Part shown: positions 10,603-21,599 of the stretch, one piece after another | Position numbering within the stretch: position 1 is the stretch's first letter | How the letters are laid out: each line of letters opens with the position of its first letter | Source: Streptomyces roseolus | GTDB lineage: Bacteria > Actinomycetota > Actinomycetes > Streptomycetales > Streptomycetaceae | Assembly (NCBI RefSeq): GCF_014649855.1 | Contig: NZ_BMTV01000004.1 | Coordinates: 144,925 to 208,924 of the forward strand | Direction of reading: 5' to 3' | Length of the DNA: 64,000 bases | Notes under the pieces: generated by a model | Told to the model about the DNA's origin: nothing | What the model saw: the letters and a program-made list of their open reading frames with translations, nothing else | Databases searched by the model: none | Program-made: the position numbers and the translations under genes

Positions 10603-11382
10603 GCCCGCCGCGTTCAGCAGGTACGCCGTCAGCGGCTCGTAGAAGCGCGGGTCCACGACGTGGTCGTCGAGCGGGACGGTCACCTTCATGGTGCCCTCGG
10701 CCTCGGCGAGGAAGAGCGCCGGGTCGTTGCAGTCCGCGTAGCCGACGGAGTCGATGCCGCGCTGCGCGGCGCGGCCGGCCCAGCCGTGGTCGGCGACGAC
10801 GAGGTCCGGCGCGGCCTCGCCGAGCAGGGCGAGGCCGTCGAGGATCGCGTTCATCGGCTCCGGCGAGTGGGTGTGCCAGAGGCTGGCGCCGCGCTCGAAG
10901 ACGGCGACGTCCGCGAACTGCACGACGTACCCCTCGTCGGCGACGAGCCCGCCGGGGATCCGCACGATGTCGCAGCCCTGCGCGCGGAGCGCGGCGGCGA
11001 CCCTGCCGTGCGCGTCGATCAGCGCGCCGGGGTGGCCGGTCGCGAAGAGCACGCGCTGCCGGGCGGCGGCGGCCTCCTTCAGCCGGGCGGCCATCCGGTC
11101 GAGGGCGTCGACGGTCAGCTCGGGGTCGATGGTGTCCTGCCCGGCGCGGTGGGCCGGGTCGTCGACGACGCCGCAGCGCTCGGCCATCACGGCGAGCACG
11201 TCCTGCTCGTCCGTCCACCGGTCCCCGAGCTCCAGGCCGAGCCAGTAGTGCCGGTCGCCGTTGGCGAGCTTGCGGTAGTGGTCGAGGTTGTTCTCGCGGG
11301 GGGTGGCGACGTCGCCCGCGATGCGGCTGCGGACGAGGTGCTCGACGAGGGCGTCACGGCTGAGTATCGGCATGCCGCTCAT
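10591..11382 (-). CDS. Phosphatase-like protein (actinobacterial family)
   Basis: A 263-residue soluble protein. It matches, from memory, a conserved actinobacterial family annotated simply as phosphatase, with features such as NNLDHYRKLANGDRHYW near residue 30, LFATGHPGALIDAHGRVA near residue 115, and DLVVADHGWAGRAAQRG. The histidine- and aspartate-rich motifs would suit a metal-dependent hydrolase, but no substrate is known to me. Start ATG 11382 overlaps the marR stop as ATGA, so the pair is probably translationally coupled. An in-frame ATG at 11373 is the alternative start. Confidence 0.75.
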   Translation of the reverse strand: MSGMPILSRDALVEHLVRSRIAGDVATPRENNLDHYRKLANGDRHYWLGLELGDRWTDEQDVLAVMAERCGVVDDPAHRAGQDTIDPELTVDALDRMAARLKEAAAARQRVLFATGHPGALIDAHGRVAAALRAQGCDIVRIPGGLVADEGYVVQFADVAVFERGASLWHTHSPEPMNAILDGLALLGEAAPDLVVADHGWAGRAAQRGIDSVGYADCNDPALFLAEAEGTMKVTVPLDDHVVDPRFYEPLTAYLLNAAGLLV

Positions 11383-11891
11383 TTTGCCGCGCCGGGGCCT
11401 TCACCGTGCGGATCGTCCGGACTCCGGCCCCCGGCCCCCGGGGCGGCCGGAGCGTCCAGAGCGTCCAGAGCGGCCGGAGCGTCCAGGGCGGCCGGGGCGG
11501 CGAGCAGTCCGCGCACCTCCGGCGCGGTGCCGGACAGCTCGCCCAGCAACTCCTCCACGGTGGCGGTGGATTCCGCGAAGATCCCCCGGCCGGCCGGGGT
11601 GAGCCGCACGTCGAAGCCCCGCCGGTCGGTGGCGCAGGGCCGGCGCTCGGCGTATCCGGCGTCCACCATCTGCGCGAGCAGCCGGGAGACCTGGGGCTGA
11701 CTCCGGGAGACGCGGGCGCTCAGCTCGCCGGCGCGGAGCCAGTCGTCCTCCCGGTCCATGACGTCCATGATCTCGAAGGCGCTGACGCACAGGCCGTACG
11801 TGTCGGAGAGCAGGCGCTCCGCGGCCTGGACGATCTGCGCGCCGGCGCGGACCGTGGCCATCCAGCGGTCGGTCAGGGGTGCTTCGGTCAC
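11379..11891 (-). CDS. MarR-family transcriptional regulator
   Basis: A 170-residue winged-helix regulator. The HTH lies near residues 50-75 (RAGELSARVSRSQPQVSRLLAQMV) and the wing contains CATDRRGFDVRLTPAGRG. After the normal MarR length, a low-complexity Ala/Asp/Pro tail repeats AALDAPAALDALDAPAA; it is encoded by a short GC-rich tandem repeat at 11443-11501. GTG 11891 is the start. The gene is divergent from an MFS pump, with two near-identical palindromes between them, so it probably represses both. The phosphatase gene is coupled downstream. Confidence 0.88.
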   Translation of the reverse strand: MTEAPLTDRWMATVRAGAQIVQAAERLLSDTYGLCVSAFEIMDVMDREDDWLRAGELSARVSRSQPQVSRLLAQMVDAGYAERRPCATDRRGFDVRLTPAGRGIFAESTATVEELLGELSGTAPEVRGLLAAPAALDAPAALDALDAPAAPGAGGRSPDDPHGEGPGAAK

Positions 11892-11925
11892 GCCCCGATC
11901 CTAGGCGTGCCCCCGCCCCTTGTCT

Positions 11926-11973
11926 ATGCATGTGCATGGATGTAGCGTTCGGCCGAATTCAATGCATGCGCAT
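11926..11973. promoter_or_regulatory. Two MarR-type palindromic operators
   Basis: ATGCATGTGCAT at 11926-11937 and ATGCATGCGCAT at 11962-11973. Each has inverted arms (ATGCA/TGCAT or ATGC/GCAT), and each is followed by GGAT. Their starts are 36 bp apart, so they lie on nearly the same DNA face. They occupy the marR/MFS divergent promoter region. Confidence 0.7.
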
Positions 11974-12003
11974 GGATCTGATTCCGTGCGAGAAGGGACC
12001 CCC

Positions 12004-13467
12004 ATGAACCAGCGGACGCCGGCACCCCCGGCCCCGGCCCCCTCCCCCGCCGCCCCCACTGCCCCCGCCGCTCCCGCCAGGGCCCCCTGGACCGCGCTGG
12101 TCGTGGTCGGCGTCGCCCAGCTGATGGTGATGCTCGACTCGACCGTCGTGAACGTGGCCCTCCCCTCCATCGGAGCGGACCTGCCCGCGGACCGGACGGC
12201 CCTCCAGTGGACGGTCAGCGCCTACGTCCTGCTGTTCGGCAGCCTCCTCCTCTTCGGCGGCCGGGTCTCCGACGTCTTCGGCCGGCGCCGCACCTTCCTC
12301 ACCGGGCTCGCCCTGTTCGCCGCGGCCTCCGCGCTCTGCGGCGTCGCCGCCGACCAGGAACTGCTGGTCGGCGGACGCGCCGCGCAGGGCGTCGGCGCCG
12401 CGCTGCTCTCCGCGGCCGCCCTCTCGATCGTCCTGGAGGTCTACCAGGACGAGGAGCAGCGCAGGACCGCGCTGACCGTCTGGAGCGGCCTCGGCGTGAT
12501 CGGCGCCACCATCGGCGTCGTCCTCGGCGGACTGATCGTCACCGCCGTCGACTGGCGCTGGGCCTTCCTCATCAACCTCCCCGTCAGCGTCGCGGCCCTC
12601 GTCGGCGCCCTGCGCTCCCTGCCGTCGCCGCACACCGCCTCCGACCGCAGGCTCCGGCTCCCCTCGGCCGTCGTGTCCACGGCCGCACTCGCCGCCCTCT
12701 CCTTCGGCCTGATCCGCCTCCACGAGGGCTTCGGCGACCGCACCGCCTGGATGAGCCTCGCCGCCGCGGTGGTCCTCCTCGCCCTGGTGACCTTCATGGA
12801 GCTGGGCAAGGACGACCCGCTGCTCCCGCTGCACCTGCTGCGCAAGCCGACCTACTGGCTGTCCAGCATCGGCCTGCTCCTGGTCGCCTGCGTGATGATC
12901 GGCAGCTCCTTCCTGGCCAGCCAGTACTTCCAGCAGGTCCACGGGATGAGCGCCTTCGTCACCGGCCTCTCCCTGCTGCCCATGGGCCTGGCCGCGCTCG
13001 TCGTCGCCACGGTCGCGCCCGCCCTCGTCGGCGCGCTCGGGCCGGGCGGGACGTACGCGCTCGGCGCCGCGCTCCACCTCGTCGGCGCGGGTGTCCTCGC
13101 CACCGGCCCCGACTCGGTCCGGCTGACGATCGTGGCGCTCGCCGTCGTCGGTGCGGGCCTCCCGGCCTGCTTCGTCCCCCTCTTCGGCATCGGCACCTCA
13201 CACGTCGAGGTGGCGGAGTCGGGCGTCGGCTCCGGCCTGCTGAACACCTTCAACGAGAGCGGCGCCGCCCTGGGCATCGCCGTGATCGGCACCCTCCTGG
13301 CCACCACCGTCGACGGCCGCCTCGGCGAGGGCGCCTCCGCCCGGGACGCCACCGCCTCCGGCGTCGCCAACGGCTTCCTGGCCCTCGCGGTCTGCTCCGC
13401 CGTCGCCCTCGTCATCGCGCTCGTCCTGCGCCGGCTCACCCGCGGGAAGCGGCCGGCGGCGGCGTAG
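12004..13467 (+). CDS. MFS drug efflux transporter (DHA2, 14-TM type)
   Basis: A 487-residue transporter. After a Pro/Ala-rich tail it shows LDSTVVNVALPSIGADL (DHA2 motif D1), GGRVSDVFGRRR (motif A), and GIGTSHVEVAESGVGSGLLNTFNESGAALGIAV near the C terminus. Length and hydrophobic pattern fit 14 helices. The family exports drugs or antibiotics using the proton gradient. ATG 12004 has AGAAGGGA upstream. It is divergent from marR over two palindromic operators, the classic layout of a repressor-controlled efflux pump. The natural inducer is unknown. Confidence 0.9.
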   Translation: MNQRTPAPPAPAPSPAAPTAPAAPARAPWTALVVVGVAQLMVMLDSTVVNVALPSIGADLPADRTALQWTVSAYVLLFGSLLLFGGRVSDVFGRRRTFLTGLALFAAASALCGVAADQELLVGGRAAQGVGAALLSAAALSIVLEVYQDEEQRRTALTVWSGLGVIGATIGVVLGGLIVTAVDWRWAFLINLPVSVAALVGALRSLPSPHTASDRRLRLPSAVVSTAALAALSFGLIRLHEGFGDRTAWMSLAAAVVLLALVTFMELGKDDPLLPLHLLRKPTYWLSSIGLLLVACVMIGSSFLASQYFQQVHGMSAFVTGLSLLPMGLAALVVATVAPALVGALGPGGTYALGAALHLVGAGVLATGPDSVRLTIVALAVVGAGLPACFVPLFGIGTSHVEVAESGVGSGLLNTFNESGAALGIAVIGTLLATTVDGRLGEGASARDATASGVANGFLALAVCSAVALVIALVLRRLTRGKRPAAA

Positions 13468-13499
13468 TCACGGAACGGCGGCGCGGGCGCCGGCGGGGT

Positions 13500-14102
13500 T
13501 CAGACCGCCAGGGCGCCCAGCGCGCCGTGGGTGAGGTTGCGCAGGAGGCGTTCCATCTCGGCGCGCTCCAGGGGGGCGCCGAGGTGCGGGGTGGAGTTGA
13601 GGAGGCCGAAGACCGCGTGCACCGCCGCCCGCACCTCCGGCTCGGACGCCGCCGGGTACAGGGCGCGCACCACGTCGACCCACAGTTCGACGTACTGGCG
13701 CTGGAGCTGCCGGACGCGCTTGCGGTCCTCGTCCTTGAGCCGGTCGAGCTCGCGGTCGTGCAGGGTGATGAGCGGCCGGTCGTCGAGGGCGAAGTCGATG
13801 TGCCCGTCGATGAGCGCGGCCAGCAGGGCCGCCGGGTCGCCGGGCGACTCCGCGACCCGCAGCCGGCCGCCGGCGAGGAGCCGCTCGCTGATGCCGACGA
13901 GCAGCTCGGCGAGCATCGCGTCCTTGCCGGGGAAGTGCCGGTAGAGCCCGGGGCCGCTGATGCCGACCGCGGCCCCTATCTCGTCGACCCCCACCCCGTG
14001 GAACCCGCGCGCGGCGAAGAGACGGGCGGCCTCCTTGAGGATCTGCTCGCGGCGGGTCGGCGCGTCCATCCGGGCGTGCGTCGGGGTCGGGCTCGTACTC
14101 AT
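13500..14102 (-). CDS. TetR-family repressor of the acyl-CoA carboxylase operon
   Basis: A regulator of about 200 residues. The N-terminal TetR HTH reads REQILKEAARLFAARGFHGVGVDEIGAAVGISGPGLYRHF. The C-terminal ligand-binding domain is helical. The start is uncertain: ATG 14102 has GGAGGG only 1 nt away, and ATG 14111 is in frame with none, so leaderless translation is possible. It is divergent from accD over two 16-bp palindromes. By context it should sense an acyl-CoA of leucine breakdown and repress the accD-accA-hmgL-acdH operon and itself. Confidence 0.87.
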   Translation of the reverse strand: MSTSPTPTHARMDAPTRREQILKEAARLFAARGFHGVGVDEIGAAVGISGPGLYRHFPGKDAMLAELLVGISERLLAGGRLRVAESPGDPAALLAALIDGHIDFALDDRPLITLHDRELDRLKDEDRKRVRQLQRQYVELWVDVVRALYPAASEPEVRAAVHAVFGLLNSTPHLGAPLERAEMERLLRNLTHGALGALAV

Positions 14103-14124
14103 GCCCTCCATCCTAGACAACCTG

Positions 14125-14169
14125 GTTAGCGGTCGTTAACCTGGGCCGCGTACGTTAACGCTCATTAAC
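14125..14169. promoter_or_regulatory. Two 16-bp TetR-type operators
   Basis: GTTAGCGGTCGTTAAC at 14125-14140 and GTTAACGCTCATTAAC at 14154-14169. Each matches the palindrome GTTAACG-NN-CGTTAAC with one arm mismatch. They lie 29 bp apart between the tetR gene and accD, overlapping both expected promoters. Confidence 0.7.
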
Positions 14170-14189
14170 CGAACAAGGGAGATCGGTCG

Positions 14190-15797
14190 ATGCGGCAGGC
14201 ACCTGTGCTGTCGAGCGCGGCAGATCCCGCCTCGGCGGCCTGGCGGGCCAACGAGGCGGCGCACCAGGAGCTCTCGGAGACGCTGCGGGCCAAGCTGGCC
14301 GAGGCCGCGCTCGGAGGCGGTGAGAAGTCCCGGGCCCGGCACACCGCGCGAGGGAAGCTGCTGCCGCGCGACCGGGTGGACACCCTCCTGGACCCGGGTT
14401 CGCCCTTCCTGGAGCTGGCCCCGCTCGCGGCGAACGGCATGTACGGCGACCAGGCCCCGGCCGCCGGCGTCATCGCCGGCATCGGCCGGGTCTCCGGCCG
14501 CGAGTGCGTGATCGTCGCCAACGACGCCACGGTCAAGGGCGGCACCTACTACCCGATGACGGTGAAGAAGCACCTGCGGGCGCAGGAGGTGGCACTCGAC
14601 AACCGCCTCCCCTGCCTCTACCTCGTCGACTCCGGCGGCGCCTTCCTGCCGATGCAGGACGAGGTCTTCCCGGACCGCGAGCACTTCGGCCGGATCTTCT
14701 ACAACCAGGCCCGCATGTCCGGCGCCGGCATCCCGCAGATCGCCGCCGTCATGGGCTCCTGCACGGCCGGCGGCGCGTACGTCCCCGCGATGAGCGACGA
14801 GGCCGTGATCGTCCGGAACCAGGGCACGATCTTCCTCGGCGGCCCGCCGCTGGTGAAGGCCGCCACCGGCGAGGTCGTCACGGCGGAGGAGCTGGGCGGC
14901 GGCGAGGTCCACTCGCGGATCTCCGGCGTCACCGACCACCTCGCGGAGGACGACGCGCACGCGCTGCGGATCGTCCGGAACATCGTGGCGACCCTCCCCG
15001 AGCGGGGCCCGCTGCCGTGGTCCGTCGAGCCGGTCGAGGAGCCGAAGGTCGACCCGTACGGGCTGTACGGCGCCGTCCCGGTCGACTCCCGCACCCCGTA
15101 CGACGTGCGCGAGGTCATCGCCCGCGTGGTGGACGGCTCCCGCTTCCAGGAGTTCAAGTCCGAGTACGGCCAGACCCTCGTCACCGGCTTCGCCCGCATC
15201 CACGGCCACCCGGTCGGGATCGTCGCCAACAACGGCATCCTCTTCGCCGAGTCCGCCCAGAAGGGCGCGCACTTCATCGAGCTGTGCGACCAGCGCGGCA
15301 TCCCGCTGGTCTTCCTCCAGAACATCACCGGCTTCATGGTCGGCAAGGCGTACGAGCACGGCGGCATCGCCAAGCACGGCGCCAAGATGGTCACCGCGGT
15401 CGCCACCACGCGCGTCCCGAAGCTGACGGTCGTCGTCGGCGGCTCCTTCGGCGCGGGCAACTACTCGATGTGCGGCCGGGCCTACTCCCCCCGCTTCCTG
15501 TGGATGTGGCCCAACGCCAAGATCTCCGTCATGGGCGGCGAGCAGGCCGCCTCGGTCCTCGCCACGGTCAAGCGCGACCAGCTCGGGGACGCGTGGAGCG
15601 CCGACGAGGAGGAGGCGTTCAAGGCGCCGATCCGCGAGCAGTACGAGACGCAGGGCAGCGCCTACTACGCGACCGCCCGCCTCTGGGACGACGGCGTGAT
15701 CGACCCGCTGGAGACCCGGCAGGTGCTCGGTCTCGCGCTGACCGCCTGTGCCAACGCGCCCCTGGGTGACCCCCAGTTCGGCGTCTTCCGGATGTGA
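14190..15797 (+). CDS. accD1: Acyl-CoA carboxylase beta chain, methylcrotonyl-CoA type
   Basis: A 535-residue carboxyltransferase with both crotonase-like halves. The N-terminal half contains [20 protein letters not shown] and [16 protein letters not shown]. The C-terminal half contains [20 protein letters not shown] and [20 protein letters not shown]. This pattern is more like methylcrotonyl-CoA carboxylase than propionyl-CoA carboxylase. It moves carboxylate from biotin to the acyl-CoA. The gene heads an operon with the biotin-carrying chain, HMG-CoA lyase and an acyl-CoA dehydrogenase, the steps from isovaleryl-CoA to acetoacetate plus acetyl-CoA. ATG 14190 follows AAGGGAGA. The name follows S. 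coelicolor usage. Confidence 0.92.
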   Translation: MRQAPVLSSAADPASAAWRANEAAHQELSETLRAKLAEAALGGGEKSRARHTARGKLLPRDRVDTLLDPGSPFLELAPLAANGMYGDQAPAAGVIAGIGRVSGRECVIVANDATVKGGTYYPMTVKKHLRAQEVALDNRLPCLYLVDSGGAFLPMQDEVFPDREHFGRIFYNQARMSGAGIPQIAAVMGSCTAGGAYVPAMSDEAVIVRNQGTIFLGGPPLVKAATGEVVTAEELGGGEVHSRISGVTDHLAEDDAHALRIVRNIVATLPERGPLPWSVEPVEEPKVDPYGLYGAVPVDSRTPYDVREVIARVVDGSRFQEFKSEYGQTLVTGFARIHGHPVGIVANNGILFAESAQKGAHFIELCDQRGIPLVFLQNITGFMVGKAYEHGGIAKHGAKMVTAVATTRVPKLTVVVGGSFGAGNYSMCGRAYSPRFLWMWPNAKISVMGGEQAASVLATVKRDQLGDAWSADEEEAFKAPIREQYETQGSAYYATARLWDDGVIDPLETRQVLGLALTACANAPLGDPQFGVFRM

Positions 15798-15808
15798 GGA
15801 CCCTGACG

Positions 15809-17739
<1,931 letters not shown>

Positions 17740-17743
<4 letters not shown>

Positions 17744-18675
17744 CCGCCCTGCCCATGACCGTCCCCGACCCGGCGCTGCCCGCCCGGGTCAGGATCCACG
17801 AGGTCGGCCCCCGGGACGGGCTGCAGAACGAGAAGACGGCCGTCCCGACCGGGGTGAAGGCGGAGTTCATCCGGCGGCTCGCCGCCGCCGGTCTCCCCAC
17901 CGTCGAGGCGACCAGCTTCGTGCACCCGAAGTGGGTGCCCCAGCTGGCCGACGCGGAGGCCCTGTTCCCGCTCGTCCACGGACTGCCCGTCCGCCTGCCG
18001 GTCCTCGTGCCGAACGAGCGCGGCCTCGACCGGGCGCTCGCGCTCGGCGCCCGCGAGGTCGCCGTCTTCGCCTCCGCCACCGAGTCCTTCGCCAAGGCCA
18101 ACCTCAACCGGACCGTCGACGAGGCGCTCGCCATGTTCGAGCCGGTCGTCATCCGGGCCATAGAGGCCGGCCTGAAGGTCCGCGGCTATCTGTCGATGTG
18201 CTTCGGCGACCCCTGGGAGGGCGCCGTCCCCGTCGAGCAGACCGTCCGCGTCTCCAAGGCGCTCGCCGACATGGGCTGCGACGAGCTGAGCCTCGGCGAC
18301 ACCATCGGCGTCGCCACCCCCGGCCACGTCCAGCGGCTCCTGCGGGAGCTGAACGAGGCCGGGGTCCCCACCTCCCGCCTCGCCGTGCACTTCCACGACA
18401 CCTACGGGCAGGCGCTGTCGAACACGCTGGCCGCGCTGCGGCACGGCGTCACGACGGTGGACGCCTCCGCGGGCGGCCTCGGCGGCTGCCCGTACGCCAA
18501 GTCCGCCACCGGCAACCTCGCCACCGAGGACCTGGTGTGGATGCTCGACGGCCTCGGCATCGAGACCGGGGTCGACCTGGCCGCCCTCACCGCCACGAGC
18601 GTGTGGATGGCCGAACAGCTGGGCCGCCCGAGCCCGTCCCGTACCGTCCGCGCCCTCTCCCACAAGGAGTCCTGA
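17740..18675 (+). CDS. hmgL: Hydroxymethylglutaryl-CoA lyase
   Basis: A 311-residue TIM-barrel lyase of normal length. It starts with the HMGL-like motif [12 protein letters not shown] near residue 21. The metal-binding histidines lie in [15 protein letters not shown], and the signature [15 protein letters not shown] carries the active-site cysteine. It splits HMG-CoA into acetoacetate and acetyl-CoA, the last step of leucine catabolism. ATG 17740 overlaps the accA stop (ATGA). The acyl-CoA dehydrogenase gene follows after 2 bp. Confidence 0.95.
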
Positions 18676-18677
18676 GC

Positions 18678-19838
18678 ATGTCCCTCGACCACCGGCTCTC
18701 CGCAGAGCACGAGGAACTCCGCCGCACCGTCGAGGCCTTCGCCCACGACGTCGTGGCGCCGAAGATCGGCGACTACTACGAGCGCCACGAGTTCCCGTAC
18801 GAGATCGTCGCCGAGATGGGCCGCATGGGCCTCTTCGGCCTGCCGTTCCCGGAGGAGTACGGCGGCATGGGCGGCGACTACCTCGCCCTCGGCATCGCCC
18901 TGGAGGAGCTGGCCCGCGTCGACTCCTCCGTCGCCATCACCCTGGAGGCGGGCGTCTCGCTCGGCGCGATGCCGCTGCACCTCTTCGGCACCGAGGAGCA
19001 GAAGCGGCAGTGGCTGCCGAAGCTGTGCGCCGGCGAGGTGCTCGGCGCCTTCGGCCTGACCGAGCCCGGCGCGGGCTCGGACGCGGGCGGCACCCGCACC
19101 ACCGCCGTCCGGGACGGCGACCACTGGGTCATCAACGGCTCGAAGTGCTTCATCACCAACTCCGGCACGGACATCACCGGTCTGGTGACGGTCACGGCCG
19201 TCACCGGCCGCAAGCCCGACGGCCGCCCGCTGATCTCCTCGATCATCGTCCCGTCCGGCACCCCCGGCTTCACCGTCGCCGCCCCCTACTCGAAGGTCGG
19301 CTGGAACGCCTCGGACACCCGCGAGCTCTCCTTCGACGACGTCCGCGTCCCGGTGGAGAACCTCCTCGGCGAGGAGGGCCGCGGCTACGCCCAGTTCCTC
19401 CGCATCCTCGACGAGGGCCGGGTCGCCATCGCCGCCCTCGCCACCGGCCTCGCGCAGGGCTGCGTCGACGAGTCCGTGAAGTACGCGAAGGAACGTCACG
19501 CCTTCGGCCGTCCGATCGGCGACAACCAGGCCATCCAGTTCAAGCTCGCCGACATGGAGACGCGCGCCCACATGGCCCGCATCGGCTGGCGCGACGCCGC
19601 CTCCCGCCTGGTCATGGGGGAGCCCTTCAAGAAGGAGGCGGCGATCGCCAAGCTGTACTCCTCCACCGTCGCCGTCGACAACGCCCGCGAGGCGACCCAG
19701 ATCCACGGCGGCTACGGCTTCATGAACGAGTACCCGGTGGCCCGCATGTGGCGCGACTCCAAGATCCTGGAGATCGGCGAGGGCACCAGCGAGGTCCAGC
19801 GCATGCTGATCGCCCGCGAACTGGGCTTCGCCGGCTGA
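18678..19838 (+). CDS. acdH: Acyl-CoA dehydrogenase, probable isovaleryl/branched-chain type
   Basis: A 386-residue acyl-CoA dehydrogenase. It has [19 protein letters not shown] (FAD/substrate loop), [30 protein letters not shown], and the C-terminal [20 protein letters not shown] and [20 protein letters not shown] 18678 follows AAGGAG inside hmgL. As the last gene of the carboxylase-lyase operon it most likely oxidises isovaleryl-CoA. The Streptomyces AcdH enzyme acts on several branched short chains. A strong 13-bp hairpin follows. Confidence 0.92.
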   Translation: MSLDHRLSAEHEELRRTVEAFAHDVVAPKIGDYYERHEFPYEIVAEMGRMGLFGLPFPEEYGGMGGDYLALGIALEELARVDSSVAITLEAGVSLGAMPLHLFGTEEQKRQWLPKLCAGEVLGAFGLTEPGAGSDAGGTRTTAVRDGDHWVINGSKCFITNSGTDITGLVTVTAVTGRKPDGRPLISSIIVPSGTPGFTVAAPYSKVGWNASDTRELSFDDVRVPVENLLGEEGRGYAQFLRILDEGRVAIAALATGLAQGCVDESVKYAKERHAFGRPIGDNQAIQFKLADMETRAHMARIGWRDAASRLVMGEPFKKEAAIAKLYSSTVAVDNAREATQIHGGYGFMNEYPVARMWRDSKILEIGEGTSEVQRMLIARELGFAG

Positions 19839-19852
19839 GCCCCCGGCGCCCC

Positions 19853-19886
19853 GCGCCCGCCGCACCGGACCGTGTGCGGCGGGCGC
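19853..19886. terminator. Bidirectional terminator after acdH
   Basis: Perfect 13-bp arms, GCGCCCGCCGCAC and GTGCGGCGGGCGC, around an 8-nt loop. It lies between the convergent acdH and the GT-C-like membrane protein gene. Confidence 0.85.
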
Positions 19887-19910
19887 GCCCCGTTCCGGGC
19901 CCCTGGGGGG

Positions 19911-21428
19911 TCAGCCGGTGCCCGGGCGGGCGCTCGGCGAGACGTAGGCGTCGAACGCGCGCCAGCCGGGGGCCGAGGGGAGGCGGGTGACGGGCCAGTC
20001 CGCGGCGTAGGCGGGCGGGGTCCTGCCGGCGTGGACGACGACGACGAGCGGCCGGTGCCGGGCCAGCTCGGCCAGGCCCGCCTCGGTGATGCTGCCGTCG
20101 TGGCCGCGCGGCTGGCGGGAGGAGCAGCCGGTGTAGTAGCCGATCGGCACGTACTCGCGGCCGGTCACCGTGCACGGCGGGCGGACGCCGAGGGCTCCCA
20201 GGGCGGCGGCGACGCCGGTGAACTGGGCGCGCACCGATCGGCTGTAGCCGACGGCCCGGTCCAGGACGGCGTACTGCACGGCGAGGTGGGCGAGGAAGCC
20301 GGCGGCGAGCAGCCCCGCGACGAACGGCCGGCGGGCCGGGCGCACCGCGCCGACCGCCCCCAGGAGGCACTCCGCGACGGGGAGGGCCAGCAGGGCGTAG
20401 GCGGGCAGCAGGAAGCGGGGGGCCGCGTACCCGATCGTGAAGAGGTACGGGAACGCCAGCGAGGCGGCGGTGACGGTCGCGAGGACGACGGCGGTCCCCC
20501 GGCCGGCCCGGACGGCGGCGACGAGACCGCCGGCGACCAGGAGCGGCAGCGGGAACCACCACACCGCCGTCCACGGGTGGTCCCACGGCACGTCGCACGG
20601 CCGGCACAGGGTGCGGCCGGCGAGCGCCCGCACGTGGTCGTCGACGGCGAAGTGCCGGCCCAGGGTTCCCTGGATCTCCCCGGCGCGGTGCAGCCGGGCG
20701 GCGAGACCGCCGTACGAGGTGTACGCCTCCACCACCCACGGCACGGCGCCGAGCACCAGTCCGGCGACCGTCACGGCCGGCAGCACGGGGCGGCGCCAGG
20801 CCGGGACCAGGAGCGCGACGGCGGTCAGCGGCAGCGCGAGCCAGAGCCCGTCGGCCGGCCGCAGCAGCGTGACGCCGGCGACGGCGGCGCCGAGCCCGGC
20901 CACCGACCGGCGGTCCCGCCCCGGCGGGGCGACGGCGCGCAGGAGGCAGCCGACGGCGGCGAGCGCCCCGAAGGCGCACCACAGGTTGGGCATCACGCGC
21001 GGCCCGTAGAAGAGCGTGACCCACAGCCCGGCGAAGAGCGCGCCCGCGACGGCGAGCACCCGCACCGGCAGCACCGGCCGCCACAGCCACAGCACTCCGA
21101 GCAGCGCGGCGCCGGAGAGCAGCGCGAGGTAGAGCCGGATGACTCCGGTGGAGGCGGTGAACGCCGCCACGGGGGCGACGAGATAGCTGATGCCCCGGGC
21201 GCGCGGCGCGCTGAAGTAGGCGGGCGGGGCGTTGCCGCCGACCTGGCTGACGTACACCGCCTCGTCCCAGCCGAGCCCGGTTCCCGGCACGGCCAGCGCC
21301 AGTTGGGCGAGGACGAAGGCCACGGCGACGGCGACCAGGGGCCACGCCCGGCCCGGCGGCCGGCGGCCTCCCGTGGGCTGCGGATCGCGCGGGGACCGCG
21401 GACGGGCACGTGCTTCGGGGGTCGTCAT
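19911..21428 (-). CDS. Polytopic membrane protein, GT-C glycosyltransferase-like
   Basis: A 505-residue protein with about ten hydrophobic segments. Just after the first segment it has GWDEAVYVSQVGG; acidic residues at this first outer loop are typical of GT-C (PMT/ArnT-like) lipid-linked sugar transferases. A soluble C-terminal region of about 110 residues contains RPPCTVTGREYVPIGYYTGC. Acceptor and donor are unknown. ATG 21428 has a weak ribosome site. It lies between the leucine operon and desD and is separated from each by a strong hairpin, so it is probably its own unit. Confidence 0.7.
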   Translation of the reverse strand: MTTPEARARPRSPRDPQPTGGRRPPGRAWPLVAVAVAFVLAQLALAVPGTGLGWDEAVYVSQVGGNAPPAYFSAPRARGISYLVAPVAAFTASTGVIRLYLALLSGAALLGVLWLWRPVLPVRVLAVAGALFAGLWVTLFYGPRVMPNLWCAFGALAAVGCLLRAVAPPGRDRRSVAGLGAAVAGVTLLRPADGLWLALPLTAVALLVPAWRRPVLPAVTVAGLVLGAVPWVVEAYTSYGGLAARLHRAGEIQGTLGRHFAVDDHVRALAGRTLCRPCDVPWDHPWTAVWWFPLPLLVAGGLVAAVRAGRGTAVVLATVTAASLAFPYLFTIGYAAPRFLLPAYALLALPVAECLLGAVGAVRPARRPFVAGLLAAGFLAHLAVQYAVLDRAVGYSRSVRAQFTGVAAALGALGVRPPCTVTGREYVPIGYYTGCSSRQPRGHDGSITEAGLAELARHRPLVVVVHAGRTPPAYAADWPVTRLPSAPGWRAFDAYVSPSARPGTG

Positions 21429-21537
21429 CCCGTCCACCCTCGGCGCGCCCGGCACCCCGGGCGCGGCGGCGCGCCGCACGACGGGCCCCCGGCACCCCGA
21501 CAGGAGCAGTGGGGGCGGCCCCGGCCGGGAAGGACGA

Positions 21538-21578
21538 CGCGGGCCCCGGCGGAGGACCGTACTCCGCCGGGGCCCGCG
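21538..21578. terminator. Terminator of the des operon
   Basis: A perfect 17-bp stem (21538-21554 with 21562-21578) around the 7-nt loop GACCGTA, 22 bp downstream of the desD stop on the minus strand. One of the strongest hairpins in the window. Confidence 0.88.
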
Positions 21579-21599
21579 CCGGCCTCGGGGCCGTACCGC

